A DNA stretch of 43,641 nucleotides from the NCBI RefSeq assembly GCF_013041805.1, contig NZ_JABDRI010000042.1, positions 1 through 43,641 on the forward strand, in the 5' to 3' direction. This stretch comes from Lutibacter sp. GTDB taxonomy: Bacteria > Bacteroidota > Bacteroidia > Flavobacteriales > Flavobacteriaceae. A program made the position numbers and the translations under genes. A model generated the notes under the pieces. That model did not search any database. It saw only the letters and a program-made list of their open reading frames with translations, and was not told the DNA's origin. Below, in pieces: positions 8,574 through 17,942 of the stretch. Every line of letters begins with the position of its first letter. Within the stretch, counting starts at the first letter, position 1.

Positions 8574-11027
8574 ATGAGCGATTCAAAATTTTTAAATTTA
8601 GACAATATGTCATTACAGCATATTTTAGATGAAGATGCAGATTTAATACCATTAATGACTCCTGAAGACGAAGAGGAAATAAACAAAGAAGAGGTTCCTG
8701 AAGTTTTACCTATATTACCTTTAAGAAATACGGTTTTATTTCCAGGTGTTGTAATTCCTATTACCGCAGGGCGAGATAAGTCTATACAGTTAATTAAAGA
8801 CGCAAATAAAGGAAATAAAATTATTGGGGTAGTAGCTCAAAAAAATGAAAGCGTTGAGGATCCAACAGTAAATGATATTCATAAAGTTGGAACTGTTGCT
8901 AGAATTTTAAGAGTTTTAAAAATGCCTGATGGTAATACAACGGTAATTATTCAAGGAAAAAAACGATTTGAAGTTGATACTTTTGTACAGGAAGAACCCT
9001 ATATTCAAGCTACAGCAAAACCAAGAGTTGAAGATAGAGGAGAAGAGAAAGAGCCTGAATTTGAAGCTATTATTGATTCAATTAAGGAAATGGCCGTACG
9101 TATTATTAAAGAAAACCCAAATTTACCTTCAGAAGCTTCTTTTGCTATAAAAAATATTGAAAGCAAACCGTTTTTAATAAATTTTGTTTCTTCAAACATG
9201 AATTTAAAAGTGGAGGAAAAGCAAGAATTATTAGAAACCACAAATTTAAAAGAGAGGGCTTTACTAACATTAAAAAAGATGGATGCTGAATTGCAGCGTT
9301 TAGAATTAAGAAGTGATATTCAATCTAAAACGCGTTCAGATATGGATCAACAGCAACGTGAATATTATTTACATCAGCAACTCAAAATAATTCAAGAAGA
9401 ACTAGGTGGTGTTTCGTATGATGAAGAGCTCGAAGAAATGCGTATAAAGTCTAAAACTAAAAAGTGGAATAAAGATATTCAAGAAACTTTTGATAAAGAA
9501 TTAGGCCGTTTAAAGCGAATGAATCCTCAAGCTGCAGAATATTCAGTTCAGCGTAATTATTTGGATTTACTATTAGAATTACCATGGAATGAATATTCTG
9601 AAGATAAATTCGATTTAAAGAGAGCTCAAAAAATATTAGATAGAGATCATTTCGGATTAGAAAAAGTAAAGGAACGTATTATTGAGCATTTAGCCGTTTT
9701 AAAATTAAAAGGTGATATGAAATCACCTATAATTTGTTTGTATGGACCTCCAGGTGTTGGTAAAACTTCTTTAGGAAAATCAATTGCAGAAGCATTGGGA
9801 AGAAAATATGTTCGTATGTCATTAGGTGGTGTTCGTGATGAAGCTGAAATACGTGGGCATAGAAAGACCTATATTGGAGCTATGCCTGGCCGAATTATTA
9901 AAGACATTAAAAAGGCGGGTACATCCAATCCTGTATTTGTATTAGATGAAATTGATAAATTGGCATCTTCAAGTCATAACGGAGATCCATCTTCAGCAAT
10001 GTTAGAAGTACTTGACCCAGAGCAGAATACGGCTTTTTACGATAATTACTTGGAAAAGGATTACGACCTTTCTAAAATACTTTTTATTGCAACGGCAAAT
10101 AGTCTATCAACAATTCCTTGGGCGTTACGTGATAGAATGGAAATTATAAATGTTTCAGGTTACACCGTTGAAGAAAAAGTTGAAATAGCAAAACGTCATT
10201 TATTACCAAAACAGCTAAAAGAGCATGGATTAACTTCAGAACATCTTCAAATAGGTAAAAAACAATTGGAAAAAATAGTAGTTGCGTATACACGTGAATC
10301 AGGTGTTAGAGGTTTAGAAAAGCAAATTGCAAAAATGGTTCGTTTTGGAGCAAAATCAATTGCAATGGAAGAGGAATATGATACTAAAATTTCTATAGAG
10401 ACTATTGAAAAAGTATTAGGTCCGTCACATTTAGAACGTGATAAGTACGAAAGTAATGATGTTGCAGGGGTAGTTACTGGCTTAGCTTGGACTAGTGTTG
10501 GTGGTGATATTTTATTTATTGAATCTATTATTTCCAAAGGAAAAGGACTTTCAATTACGGGTAATTTAGGTAAGGTAATGAAGGAGTCGGCTACTATTGC
10601 TATGGAATACATTAGAGCTAACGCAAGTGATTTTGGTATTGAAAATAAATGGTTAGATGAGTATAAAGTACATATTCACGTCCCTGAAGGAGCAACTCCA
10701 AAGGACGGTCCAAGTGCAGGAATTACAATGTTAACTTCTTTAGTATCAGTTTTTACACAACGTAAAGTAAAATCAAAACTAGCAATGACTGGAGAAATTA
10801 CTTTGAGAGGTAAAGTTTTGCCAGTTGGAGGAATTAAAGAAAAAATATTAGCAGCAAAGCGTGCCAATATTAAAGAATTAATTCTTTCTGAAGAGAATAG
10901 AAAGGATGTTGAGGAAATTAAAGCATCCTATTTAACTGGATTAAAATTTAATTATGTTTCAGAGATGAAAGAAGTAATTGATTTAGCTTTAACCAAGCAA
11001 AAAGTTAAAAACGTTAAAAAATTATAG
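8574..11027 (+). CDS. lon: ATP-dependent Lon protease
   Basis: Cytoplasmic AAA+ serine protease that degrades misfolded and regulatory proteins. It is 817 aa, a normal length. Visible: N-terminal LON substrate-binding domain ([19 protein letters not shown]), coiled middle region ([18 protein letters not shown]), Walker [14 protein letters not shown] near residue 391, Walker [11 protein letters not shown], and the C-terminal protease domain with the Ser-Lys dyad, Ser714 in DGPSAGITM and Lys757 in [12 protein letters not shown]; the 43-residue spacing equals that of E. coli Lon (S679/K722). It carries an acidic N-terminal extension of about 40 residues before the LON domain. Single-gene unit with its own terminator, divergent from the sigma operon. 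Confidence 0.98.
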   Translation: MSDSKFLNLDNMSLQHILDEDADLIPLMTPEDEEEINKEEVPEVLPILPLRNTVLFPGVVIPITAGRDKSIQLIKDANKGNKIIGVVAQKNESVEDPTVNDIHKVGTVARILRVLKMPDGNTTVIIQGKKRFEVDTFVQEEPYIQATAKPRVEDRGEEKEPEFEAIIDSIKEMAVRIIKENPNLPSEASFAIKNIESKPFLINFVSSNMNLKVEEKQELLETTNLKERALLTLKKMDAELQRLELRSDIQSKTRSDMDQQQREYYLHQQLKIIQEELGGVSYDEELEEMRIKSKTKKWNKDIQETFDKELGRLKRMNPQAAEYSVQRNYLDLLLELPWNEYSEDKFDLKRAQKILDRDHFGLEKVKERIIEHLAVLKLKGDMKSPIICLYGPPGVGKTSLGKSIAEALGRKYVRMSLGGVRDEAEIRGHRKTYIGAMPGRIIKDIKKAGTSNPVFVLDEIDKLASSSHNGDPSSAMLEVLDPEQNTAFYDNYLEKDYDLSKILFIATANSLSTIPWALRDRMEIINVSGYTVEEKVEIAKRHLLPKQLKEHGLTSEHLQIGKKQLEKIVVAYTRESGVRGLEKQIAKMVRFGAKSIAMEEEYDTKISIETIEKVLGPSHLERDKYESNDVAGVVTGLAWTSVGGDILFIESIISKGKGLSITGNLGKVMKESATIAMEYIRANASDFGIENKWLDEYKVHIHVPEGATPKDGPSAGITMLTSLVSVFTQRKVKSKLAMTGEITLRGKVLPVGGIKEKILAAKRANIKELILSEENRKDVEEIKASYLTGLKFNYVSEMKEVIDLALTKQKVKNVKKL

Positions 11028-11034
11028 TTAAAAA

Positions 11035-11057
11035 AGCAGCCAAATGGCTGCTTTTTT
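11035..11057. terminator. Bidirectional terminator between lon and the MBL gene
   Basis: AGCAGCC / GGCTGCT stem with an AAAT loop, with six A before and six T after it. It sits between the convergent stops at 11027 and 11071. Confidence 0.9.
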
Positions 11058-11070
11058 AATTTATAGTTAT

Positions 11071-12429
11071 CTAGTTTAAATAATAATCTTTATTCATTTT
11101 TGCAACGGTGCATTTCCAATTGAGCGTTGTCTTTATTTTAGTGCTTAGCGCTTGGCTTTGGTGTGGCTCTCCGTGATTAATAAATAATAATTTAGGAGGG
11201 GTTTTAAAATGTTGCAGCCAATCTAATAATTCACTTTGATCTGCGTGTCCAGAAAAAGCATTTATTTTAAATACTTCAGCGTTAATTTTATAATACCTTC
11301 CAAAAAATTTAATCTCTGAATCACCAGAAATTAAGGATCTACCGCGAGTCCCTAAAGCCTGATAACCTACAATTAAGATACTATTTTTAGCATCTTCAAT
11401 ACATTTGTCCAAATAATGTAAAACTCTTCCTCCTGTTATCATGCCACTTCCAGCTAGTACAATTTTCGGATTGTTATCGTTTACAATACTTTTAGAAGTA
11501 TTTACATCACTAATTAATTGAACAGTTGCTTGCATACTATTAATATCTTCGCTTGTTAATGTATGATTTTTTGTATGTGAATAATATACTTCAGTTGCAT
11601 TAACACCCATAGGACTATCTAGGTAAACTGGAATTTTAGGTAATTTATTCTGCCTCTTTAAAATACTTAATAAATAAATAATTTCTTGTGCTCTTTCTAC
11701 AGAAAAAGTTGGTATTATTAAAGTTCCCTGTTTGGAAAATGTAAGTTTTATATATCTAAGAAGTTCATCTAAAATTGAAATATTTTTATGAAACCTATTT
11801 CCATATGTAGATTCAATTACTACATAATCTGCTTTTTCTATATATTCATACTGTGGCAAAAGTATTGGTTTCTTTCTCCCAATATCGCCAGAGAAAACAA
11901 ATATTTCTCCGTTAACATCTAAAAGAATGAATACACTACCTAGTATATGGCCGCTATTTATAAATTTGAATTTAATGGAATCATTAAAAGTATGCCATTC
12001 ATTTGGTTCGAATGTTTCGAAATGATTTAAAGATATTATAGCATCATTAACAGTGTATAATGGATTTGCTTGTTGATGCTTGGAGTATTTATATTTATTG
12101 GCGCGCTCAGCATCTTCCTGTTGTATTTTCCCACTATCTAATAAAATTATTTTAGTTAAGTCTTTTGTTGCTTTTGTACAATAAATTTTTCCTTTATAAC
12201 CATTTTTAATCAATATTGGAATATATCCAGAGTGATCTAAATGAGCATGTGATAATATAACCAAGTTTAATTCATTTAAGTTTATAGGGAGAGTGTCCCA
12301 ATTTTTTAAACGCAATTCTTTTAAACCTTGAAATAATCCACAATCTATTAGTATTTTTGTGTAATTGCTCTCTAGTAGAACTTTAGAGCCAGTTACAGTT
12401 CCTGCACCTCCTAAAAATGTTAGTTTCAT
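11071..12429 (-). CDS. Metallo-beta-lactamase fold, beta-CASP RNA-processing nuclease-like protein
   Basis: A 452-aa cytoplasmic protein of the COG1236 type (Ysh1/CPSF73-like). The metal site motif SHAHLDHSGY is at about residues 60-69, with a later His in NSGHILGSV and an Asp in FSGDIGR. The beta-CASP insertion follows (TLIIPTFSVERAQEIIYLL) and the late motifs GSGMITGGRV and NAFSGHADQSELLDWL complete the family pattern. Bacterial members are presumed RNA exo/endonucleases; the in vivo substrate is unknown. No operon partner: it is convergent with lon and divergent from the cupin gene. Start ATG at 12429 fits the family beginning MKLTFLGGAGTVTGS. Confidence 0.92.
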   Translation of the reverse strand: MKLTFLGGAGTVTGSKVLLESNYTKILIDCGLFQGLKELRLKNWDTLPINLNELNLVILSHAHLDHSGYIPILIKNGYKGKIYCTKATKDLTKIILLDSGKIQQEDAERANKYKYSKHQQANPLYTVNDAIISLNHFETFEPNEWHTFNDSIKFKFINSGHILGSVFILLDVNGEIFVFSGDIGRKKPILLPQYEYIEKADYVVIESTYGNRFHKNISILDELLRYIKLTFSKQGTLIIPTFSVERAQEIIYLLSILKRQNKLPKIPVYLDSPMGVNATEVYYSHTKNHTLTSEDINSMQATVQLISDVNTSKSIVNDNNPKIVLAGSGMITGGRVLHYLDKCIEDAKNSILIVGYQALGTRGRSLISGDSEIKFFGRYYKINAEVFKINAFSGHADQSELLDWLQHFKTPPKLLFINHGEPHQSQALSTKIKTTLNWKCTVAKMNKDYYLN

Positions 12430-12558
12430 CTCAGTTGAATTAAATTAAAATTTATTTCAAGTTATGGTTGCTAATTGTCTCTCTAATTTACGATTTTAAA
12501 ATGGTTTTTTTATAGAATATGATTTTAAATTCGTATCGTTGATTTCATTAATAATTTA

Positions 12559-12566
12559 TAAATTTG
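12559..12566 (+). promoter_or_regulatory. Possible -7 element for the cupin/VOC operon
   Basis: TAAATTTG matches TAnnTTTG, with a TTG at 12539-12541 upstream (17-nt spacer). It lies only 4 nt before the ATG, so if used the transcript would be leaderless or start inside the gene. Weak. Confidence 0.25.
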
Positions 12567-12570
12567 AAAC

Positions 12571-12930
12571 ATGAAGAAATATAGAATACAAAAAGAGCCA
12601 TTTGTAATTCCAACTGCAGATGGTAAATTGATTGAAGAGCATTTTGGTCATACAACAGATAATGGTGAGTTAAGTTTAGCTCATATGATAGCTCCACCAG
12701 GATGGAGTGAACCTTTTCAAACCCCTAATTTTGATGAATACACTTACATAATTAGAGGTAAAAAACAAATAATTATAGAAGGCGAAAAAATTGTTTTAGA
12801 AGCAGGTCAATCAATTAAAATTGAAAAGGGAGTAAGAATTCAATATGCAAATCCTTTTGAAGAAGAGTGTGAGTATTTAGCAGTTTGTTTACCTGCGTTT
12901 TCTGTTGGTTTAGTAAATAGAGAAGAATGA
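12571..12930 (+). CDS. Cupin-domain protein
   Basis: A 119-aa small beta-barrel protein. The conserved double-strand region is visible: [20 protein letters not shown] (motif 1 in degenerate form, with Asp/Glu but only a partial His set), then [20 protein letters not shown] (motif 2 region, PG replaced by AG). The usual metal-binding histidines of motif 1 (HxH) are missing, so metal binding is uncertain. It overlaps the following VOC gene by 4 nt (ATGA), a typical coupled pair. Small-molecule binding or isomerase-like activity is possible; no substrate can be assigned. Confidence 0.88.
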   Translation: MKKYRIQKEPFVIPTADGKLIEEHFGHTTDNGELSLAHMIAPPGWSEPFQTPNFDEYTYIIRGKKQIIIEGEKIVLEAGQSIKIEKGVRIQYANPFEEECEYLAVCLPAFSVGLVNREE

Positions 12931-13352
12931 AAAATATACAGCCATTCCATTTAGCAATTCCAGTGCATAATTTAGCAGTATGCAGAAAATTTTATAATGA
13001 AGTAATTGGATGCACTGAAGGAAGAAGTAGTGAGCATTGGGTGGATTTTAACTTTTTTGGTCATCAATTAGTGATACATTATAAGCCAAAATCTGAGTTG
13101 GAAGAATTACATACTAACCCAGTTGATGGTAAAAATGTGCCAGTACCGCACTATGGTGTAGTTTTGGAGTGGGATGTGTTTCAAAAATTTGCTGCACATC
13201 TAAAATCGAAAGAAATTGAATTTATTATTGAACCATATATTAGATTCAAAGGTGAAGTTGGGGAACAAGCTACTATGTTTTTTTTAGATCCAGCAGGTAA
13301 TGCCTTAGAGTTTAAATCCTTTAAAGATATGGGTCAGTTATTTGCCAAATAA
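12927..13352 (+). CDS. VOC-family (glyoxalase/dioxygenase fold) protein
   Basis: A 141-aa protein with the two beta-alpha-beta-beta-beta modules of the vicinal oxygen chelate fold. Candidate metal ligands are His8 (PFHLAIPV), a His in QLVIHYKP, a His in [10 protein letters not shown] and the late Glu in [14 protein letters not shown]. Close relatives are annotated only as glyoxalase/bleomycin-resistance-like or dioxygenase-like. Its ATG overlaps the cupin stop by 4 nt, so the two are translated together and may act on one small molecule. Reaction unknown. Confidence 0.88.
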   Translation: MKNIQPFHLAIPVHNLAVCRKFYNEVIGCTEGRSSEHWVDFNFFGHQLVIHYKPKSELEELHTNPVDGKNVPVPHYGVVLEWDVFQKFAAHLKSKEIEFIIEPYIRFKGEVGEQATMFFLDPAGNALEFKSFKDMGQLFAK

Positions 13353-13381
13353 ATTTAGAATTTTTCTAGTATCATTTTAAA

Positions 13382-13416
13382 AAAGTATGGCAACTAATAT
13401 TTGGTTGCCATACTTT
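13382..13416. terminator. Bidirectional terminator hairpin between VOC gene and folD
   Basis: Perfect 13-bp stem AAAGTATGGCAAC / GTTGCCATACTTT with a 9-nt loop. On the minus strand it is followed by a T-run, so it best serves the folD operon; on the plus strand only a short T-run follows, for the VOC gene. Confidence 0.8.
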
Positions 13417-13446
13417 ATAAATCTTAATTTTTTTCTAGAAAAGAAG

Positions 13447-13480
13447 TTTAGTAAAATGAATAAATAAATCATTTACTAAA
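13447..13480. repeat. AT-rich inverted repeat downstream of folD
   Basis: TTTAGTAAAATGA (13447-13459) and TCATTTACTAAA (13469-13480) form a stem with one bulged base and a 9-nt loop, 10 nt after the folD stop. No T-run follows on either strand, so it may be an mRNA 3'-end stabiliser instead of a terminator. Confidence 0.5.
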
Positions 13481-13489
13481 AAAAACTAA

Positions 13490-14362
13490 TTATTTTCTTT
13501 CACAAGCTAGCAAGGTATTTTTCATAAGCATTGCAATAGTCATTGGTCCAACGCCACCAGGAACTGGCGTTATATAAGCAGACTTTGGAAATACACTTTC
13601 AAAATGTACATCACCAGCTAAACGGTAACCACGTTTTTTTGTTGAATCTTCAACACGAGTAATTCCAACATCAATAATTGTAACACCATCTTTAACCATA
13701 TCACCAGTTAAAAACTCTGGAATTCCAAGCGCAGCAACAATAATATCGGCTTGTAATGTTAATTCCTTCATGTTTTTAGTCCTACTATGTGCCACAGTAA
13801 CGGTTGCATTACCGGCTTTTCTTTTTTGACTCATTAAAATACTCATTGGTCTACCAACTATATGGCTTCTTCCAATTACAACAACATGTTTTCCTGATGT
13901 TTCAACATTGTAGCGTTCTAATAATTCTAAAATTCCAAAAGGAGTTGCAGGTAAAAAGCAAGGCATGTCTAAAGCCATTCTACCAACGTTTGTAGGGTGA
14001 AAACCATCTACATCTTTATCTGGGTTTACAGCATTTAATACTTTTTGCTCATCAATATGTTTAGGCAAAGGTAATTGAACTATAAAACCATCAATGTCGT
14101 TATTAGTATTTAAATTGTGAATCTCCTGCAATAATTTTTCTTCAGTAGTCTCCTCAGGAAGTTCAATTAGAGTTGAATTGAAACCAACCAATTCACAAGC
14201 TTTTACTTTCGCATTAACATAGGTCATACTCGCACCATCACTCCCAACTAAAATAGCGGCTAAATGTGGTGTTTTTTTCCCTTCAGCTGTTAGTTTTTTC
14301 ACAGATGCAGCAATTTCAACTTTTAAATCTGCTGATGTTTTTTTTCCGTCTAGTAAAATCAT
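13490..14362 (-). CDS. folD: Bifunctional methylenetetrahydrofolate dehydrogenase/cyclohydrolase
   Basis: FolD interconverts 5,10-methylene-THF, 5,10-methenyl-THF and 10-formyl-THF in the cytoplasm, supplying one-carbon units for purines and formyl-Met. 290 aa, standard length. Diagnostic motifs: catalytic region [14 protein letters not shown] with the conserved Lys, [28 protein letters not shown], the NAD(P)-binding [14 protein letters not shown], and the C-terminal [16 protein letters not shown]. The ATG at 14362 is only 8 nt from the repeat that borders the upstream four-helix-bundle gene, so an older ffh-folD linkage appears to be interrupted there. Terminated by the hairpin at 13382-13416. 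Confidence 0.97.
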   Translation of the reverse strand: MILLDGKKTSADLKVEIAASVKKLTAEGKKTPHLAAILVGSDGASMTYVNAKVKACELVGFNSTLIELPEETTEEKLLQEIHNLNTNNDIDGFIVQLPLPKHIDEQKVLNAVNPDKDVDGFHPTNVGRMALDMPCFLPATPFGILELLERYNVETSGKHVVVIGRSHIVGRPMSILMSQKRKAGNATVTVAHSRTKNMKELTLQADIIVAALGIPEFLTGDMVKDGVTIIDVGITRVEDSTKKRGYRLAGDVHFESVFPKSAYITPVPGGVGPMTIAMLMKNTLLACERK

Positions 14363-14369
14363 TTTATAT

Positions 14370-14830
14370 AGTTTACAGTAAATCAGTTTCAGTTTACAGT
14401 TTTACACCGAACTTTTCAGGAAAATTAATCATATAGTTAATTAGTTTTCCAACTTCAATACTTTTAGTTGATAATTTTTGTTGTTGTTCAGAATTAATAT
14501 AATTGCAAGAAAATGAAAAGTCAATCCAAACTTGTGTTTCAGAATTTTCACTATCTGAATCTGATAGTTTACTAATAAAGTGTTTTGGATATAATCTTTT
14601 TCGATATGCTTCAGCAATATTAGCACAAACTGATCTTGAACTTCTTCTAACTTGATCTGTTAATGAATAAGTTTCTTCTTTTGGAAACGATTTTGATAAC
14701 TCAAATATTTCCATTGAAAGTTCAAATGCTTTTTGATATGCAAGTAACTTTTTGAAACTCATTGTTAATTATTATAAATTTAATTAAAAAAATGCTGCCA
14801 ACTGCAACTGTAAAATGCATACTGCCAACT
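14370..14830 (-). mobile_element. Candidate repeat-flanked four-helix-bundle cassette
   Basis: A segment of about 460 bp fits exactly between the ffh stop codon and the folD start and holds a single gene. On the folD side, AGTTTACAGT occurs twice (14370-14379, 14391-14400). On the ffh side are CTGCCAACTGCAACTGTAAA (14795-14814) and ACTGCCAACT (14821-14830), the latter overlapping the ffh stop. TTTACAGT on one side is the inverted match of ACTGTAAA on the other. No transposase is encoded, so mobility, if any, would be in trans or historical. The element call is inference. Confidence 0.45.
14394..14762 (-). CDS. Four-helix-bundle protein (S23 / 23S rRNA intervening-sequence type)
   Basis: A 122-aa soluble helical protein of the TIGR02436 family, related to the S23 protein encoded in intervening sequences of spirochaete 23S rRNA and to Avd of diversity-generating retroelements. 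Typical features: [25 protein letters not shown], then [20 protein letters not shown] and the aromatic third helix ([14 protein letters not shown]). The basic RRSSRS segment suggests nucleic-acid contact. Its last codons and stop lie in one of the flanking AGTTTACAGT repeats. It interrupts the housekeeping ffh and folD genes. No reverse transcriptase or rRNA is nearby, so a role in either system is not supported here. Function unknown. Confidence 0.9.
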   Translation of the reverse strand: MSFKKLLAYQKAFELSMEIFELSKSFPKEETYSLTDQVRRSSRSVCANIAEAYRKRLYPKHFISKLSDSDSENSETQVWIDFSFSCNYINSEQQQKLSTKSIEVGKLINYMINFPEKFGVKL

Positions 14831-16160
14831 ATTTCCCCATTCCTTTCATCATTTGCATCATTTGTCTGCCACCACCACCTTGCATCATTTTCATCATTTT
14901 ACTCATTTGAGTAAATTGTTTTAGCAATTGATTTACATCTTGTATAGTTGTTCCACTACCTTTTGCAATTCTCTTTTTTCTACTCGCATTTATAGTTTTT
15001 GGCTCAGCTCTTTCCAAAGGAGTCATAGAATGAATAATAGCCTCAATACCTTTAAAAGCATCATCATCAATATCAACATCTTTCATCATTTTTCCTGCTC
15101 CAGGAATCATACCCATCAAATCTTTCATATTACCCATTTTTTTAATTTGCTGAATTTGCTTCAGGAAATCATCAAAACCGAATTGATTTTTTGCAATCTT
15201 CTTTTGAATTTTACGGGCTTCTTCTTCATCGTATTGCTCTTGGGCTCGCTCAACTAATGACACTACATCACCCATTCCCAAAATACGATCAGCCATACGG
15301 TTTGGATGGAAAACATCAATTGCTTCCATTTTTTCACCAGTACCAATAAACTTAATGGGTTTGTTAACAACCGATTTTATGGATAAAGCAGCACCACCTC
15401 GAGTATCACCATCTAGTTTTGTTAAAACAACTCCTTCAAAATTTAAGATGTCATTAAAGGCTTTAGCTGTATTTACAGCATCTTGCCCTGTCATAGAATC
15501 CACAACAAATAATGTCTCTTGTGGGTTTACAGCTTTGTGAATGTTAGAAATTTCAGTCATCATTTCTTCATCTACAGCTAAACGACCAGCTGTATCAATA
15601 ATAACTACATTTTTACCTGTTGCTTTTGCATGCTTTAATGCATTTTGCGAAATTTCAACAGGGTTTTGATTTCCAACTTCCGCATAAACTTCAACTCCAA
15701 TTTGTTCTCCAACAACTTGTAATTGATTTATTGCTGCTGGACGATATACATCACAACCAACCAATAAAACTTGTTTTGACTTTTTTGTTTTTAAGTAATT
15801 AGCAAGTTTACCCGAAAAGGTTGTTTTACCAGAACCTTGTAAACCAGACATTAAAATAATAGTTGGTGTACCTGAAAGATTAATTCCAACAGTTTCGCCT
15901 CCCATTAAACTTGTTAATTCATCTTTTACAAGTTTAACCATTAATTGCCCAGGATTCAGCGTTGTCAATACATCTTGACCTAGTGCTTTCTCTTTTACAA
16001 TAGTAGTAAAGTTTTTAGCAATTTTAAAGTTAACATCGGCATCTAAAAGAGCTCTTCGAACCTCTTTTAATGTTTCGGCAACATTTACTTCGGTTATTTT
16101 TCCGTGTCCTTTCAGTACATGAAAGGCTTTATCTAATTTTTCACTTAAATTATTAAACAT
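14829..16160 (-). CDS. ffh: Signal recognition particle protein Ffh (SRP54)
   Basis: SRP GTPase that binds signal sequences of nascent membrane proteins with 4.5S RNA and docks to FtsY. 443 aa, typical. N domain at the start (MFNNLSEKLDKAFHVLKGHG), G domain with GLQGSGKTTFSGKLA (G1), DTAGRLAVDEEMM (G3), TKLDGDTRGGAALS (G4 region) and FIGTGEKMEAIDVF (G5), then the methionine-rich M domain ending KMMKMMQGGGGRQMMQMMKG. The stop codon TAG lies in the repeat bordering the four-helix-bundle cassette. A TATATTTG sequence upstream is a probable -7 box. Confidence 0.98.
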   Translation of the reverse strand: MFNNLSEKLDKAFHVLKGHGKITEVNVAETLKEVRRALLDADVNFKIAKNFTTIVKEKALGQDVLTTLNPGQLMVKLVKDELTSLMGGETVGINLSGTPTIILMSGLQGSGKTTFSGKLANYLKTKKSKQVLLVGCDVYRPAAINQLQVVGEQIGVEVYAEVGNQNPVEISQNALKHAKATGKNVVIIDTAGRLAVDEEMMTEISNIHKAVNPQETLFVVDSMTGQDAVNTAKAFNDILNFEGVVLTKLDGDTRGGAALSIKSVVNKPIKFIGTGEKMEAIDVFHPNRMADRILGMGDVVSLVERAQEQYDEEEARKIQKKIAKNQFGFDDFLKQIQQIKKMGNMKDLMGMIPGAGKMMKDVDIDDDAFKGIEAIIHSMTPLERAEPKTINASRKKRIAKGSGTTIQDVNQLLKQFTQMSKMMKMMQGGGGRQMMQMMKGMGK

Positions 16161-16187
16161 AGAATCTATCTTCGTTTTTTAGAAATG

Positions 16188-16195
16188 CAAATATA
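16188..16195 (-). promoter_or_regulatory. Probable -7 promoter element of ffh
   Basis: On the minus strand this reads TATATTTG, an exact TAnnTTTG match, 28 nt before the ffh ATG. A clear -33 TTTG at the proper spacing is not seen. Confidence 0.45.
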
Positions 16196-16220
16196 CTAAA
16201 ATGTTATCAAATTTTTTTGA

Positions 16221-16352
16221 AAAGGTGATAGTAATAATAATTACAATCTACCTGATAAAATTGTTGAAGATTTCCATAAATTTTATGAAAGCAAAATGAA
16301 AAAAATGATAATAATTGGAGCTGATAGTCAATTTTTAAGTTTGGAAACCTAA
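16221..16352 (+). pseudogene. Possible decayed gene fragment
   Basis: An open frame of 43 codons directly after a TGA, with no start near its beginning, translates to a protein-like sequence: LPDKIVEDFHKFYESKMKKM then IIIGADSQFLSLET and TAA. It could be the C-terminal remnant of a deleted gene, a short ORF from the internal ATG at 16291 or 16300, or chance. I do not recognise the family. AT-rich DNA of this length is open by chance reasonably often, so confidence is low. Confidence 0.25.
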
Positions 16353-16408
16353 GGTTGATATATTAAAGTTAAGCAATAAACTTAGATATTTTAATATATA
16401 GTTAGAAT

Positions 16409-16449
16409 AAAAAACAGCACTTATATTTCAGTCAAAGTGCTGCTTTTTT
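16409..16449. terminator. Terminator hairpin after msrB
   Basis: CAGCACTT (16415-16422) pairs with AAGTGCTG (16435-16442) around a 12-nt loop. On the minus strand a T-run follows, serving the hydrolase/msrB operon; a T-run also follows on the plus strand. Confidence 0.8.
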
Positions 16450-16508
16450 AATACTATGACAGTTAGCTTTATGTTGATTATAAGCTTGAATCTAATTTAG
16501 ATGTTAAT

Positions 16509-16985
16509 CTACTTTTCTTCTTTCACAAATGTTATAGAAGTTGTATTAACACAATAGCGTTGTCCAGTAGTTTCTTTTGGTCCATCGTTAAATATATGTC
16601 CTAAATGTCCATCACAAGACGCGCAAATTATTTCAGTCCTTATCATCCCATGGCTTTTATCTAAAACAAAATTTACAGTTCCTTCAATAGCATCATCAAA
16701 TGATGGCCAACCACAGTGCGATTCAAATTTACTATTTGATTCAAATAATTGCGCATCACAAGCTGCACAGTGATAGGTTCCTTTTTCAAAATGAGCAGTT
16801 AACCCACCTTCACTTGGCGCATCTGTTCCTTTTTGACGTAAAACAAAAAATTGTTGAGGTGTTAATTCTTTCTTCCACTCTTCTTCAGTTTTGGTCACTT
16901 TTTTAATCATTTTTTTGTTTGTTTTTTGTTGAGAATAACTTTGAAAAGTTGCTAATACAAATAAAGTTAACATTATTTTTTTCAT
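16509..16985 (-). CDS. msrB: Peptide-methionine (R)-S-oxide reductase, exported
   Basis: Reduces methionine-R-sulfoxide in oxidised proteins. 158 aa with an N-terminal signal peptide (KKIMLTLFVLATFQSYSQ), so it should work in the periplasm or envelope, unlike the common cytoplasmic MsrB. The zinc site is complete: Cys73/Cys76 (HCAACD) and Cys121/Cys124 (CASCDGHLGH). The catalytic Cys145 is in QRYCVNTTSITF, and Cys91 in SHCGWPSF is a candidate resolving residue. It begins 1 nt after the upstream alpha/beta hydrolase gene ends, so the two share a transcript. No msrA is adjacent. An extended basic linker (residues 21-32) separates signal and domain. Confidence 0.95.
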   Translation of the reverse strand: MKKIMLTLFVLATFQSYSQQKTNKKMIKKVTKTEEEWKKELTPQQFFVLRQKGTDAPSEGGLTAHFEKGTYHCAACDAQLFESNSKFESHCGWPSFDDAIEGTVNFVLDKSHGMIRTEIICASCDGHLGHIFNDGPKETTGQRYCVNTTSITFVKEEK

Positions 16986-16986
16986 A

Positions 16987-17868
16987 TTAATACGTTCTAT
17001 TTATAAAGTTTATAATTCGATTTATAACCTGCTTATCTTTTAATATACGTCTGTGTCCTAACCCGTTTGTAATTAAAAGTTCACCATTTTGTAAGTTTTG
17101 ACGAATATTATGGGCACAACTTACAGGAACATCATAATCTTCTGTATCATGAATTACCAATACTGGAATTAGTATTTCTTTAGCAGCTACACTAGCTGAA
17201 TAATTATCAATATCTTCATTAAATTTAGTAAAGAATTTCTTTTTTATTCTTTGAACCATTTTTGTATTCATATCTAATTTATGAACAAAATCATAAATAA
17301 TATCCGTAATTATATCACCAGCTCCAATAATAATTGCTTTTTTTATAGATAAGCCTTGTTTTACACTATTTAATACACTCATACCACCTAATGAATGTCC
17401 GATTGCAACTTCAAATGGCCCATATTTTTCTTCAATTATTTTTGTAGTTTTTATAAATTCATGCATCATAGTAGTTTTACCAGAAGATTCGCCATGAGCT
17501 GGCCCATCAAAGCTAACAGTCATAAACCCTTGTTCTAATAACCTGTCAGCAATTTTATATAATTGTGTACCTCTTCCTGACCAGCCGTGAATTAACAATA
17601 CTTTTCTTTTTGAATATCCATAGCTATAAACCATTACTGATTTGTTCAATTCAGGGATAAAGATTAACTCTTTTTGAGCACTTTTTGCCATCATTTTTTC
17701 ACGCTCAGGAGTTTGAAATCTTATTGGGGTTTGGAATAGTTTAATTGCAAATGACGTTGCCAATGGTGGGGCAATAAATTGTAGTATTTTTCCTGTGTAA
17801 ATTATAGATGAGGGTATTTTTTGAACAGCATTTTTGGGATTCGTGTTTGAAGTTTTCGAATTAGTCAT
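16987..17868 (-). CDS. Alpha/beta hydrolase
   Basis: A 293-aa serine hydrolase fold protein. The oxyanion region LLIHGWSGRGTQ is at about 91-102, the strand FDGPAHGESSG at about 120, and the nucleophile elbow GHSLGG has Ser159. A late Asp in VIHDTEDYDVPV and a His in GLGHRRILKD complete the triad. The N-terminus is extended and has a moderately hydrophobic stretch (LQFIAPPLATSFAIKLF) that may associate with the membrane. First gene of a two-gene operon with msrB. Related proteins are often described only as putative esterases; no substrate is suggested. Confidence 0.9.
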   Translation of the reverse strand: MTNSKTSNTNPKNAVQKIPSSIIYTGKILQFIAPPLATSFAIKLFQTPIRFQTPEREKMMAKSAQKELIFIPELNKSVMVYSYGYSKRKVLLIHGWSGRGTQLYKIADRLLEQGFMTVSFDGPAHGESSGKTTMMHEFIKTTKIIEEKYGPFEVAIGHSLGGMSVLNSVKQGLSIKKAIIIGAGDIITDIIYDFVHKLDMNTKMVQRIKKKFFTKFNEDIDNYSASVAAKEILIPVLVIHDTEDYDVPVSCAHNIRQNLQNGELLITNGLGHRRILKDKQVINRIINFINRTY

Positions 17869-17942
17869 TTAATCTTTTATATTTGTGGCTAAAGATAGAA
17901 TTTGTAACTTTATAAAAATAGAATTTTTTAAAAAACTAAGAA

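Larger units (their letters stand above)
16161..16508. other. 348-nt intergenic region between ffh and msrB
   Basis: It holds the ffh -7 box next to ffh, a 43-codon open stretch of coding-like character on the plus strand (16221-16352) and the msrB terminator (16409-16449). Nothing else is recognised. Confidence 0.7.

Noticed and set aside
14394-14762. Avd of a diversity-generating retroelement
   Set aside because: No reverse transcriptase, template repeat or variable repeat is visible in the neighbourhood.
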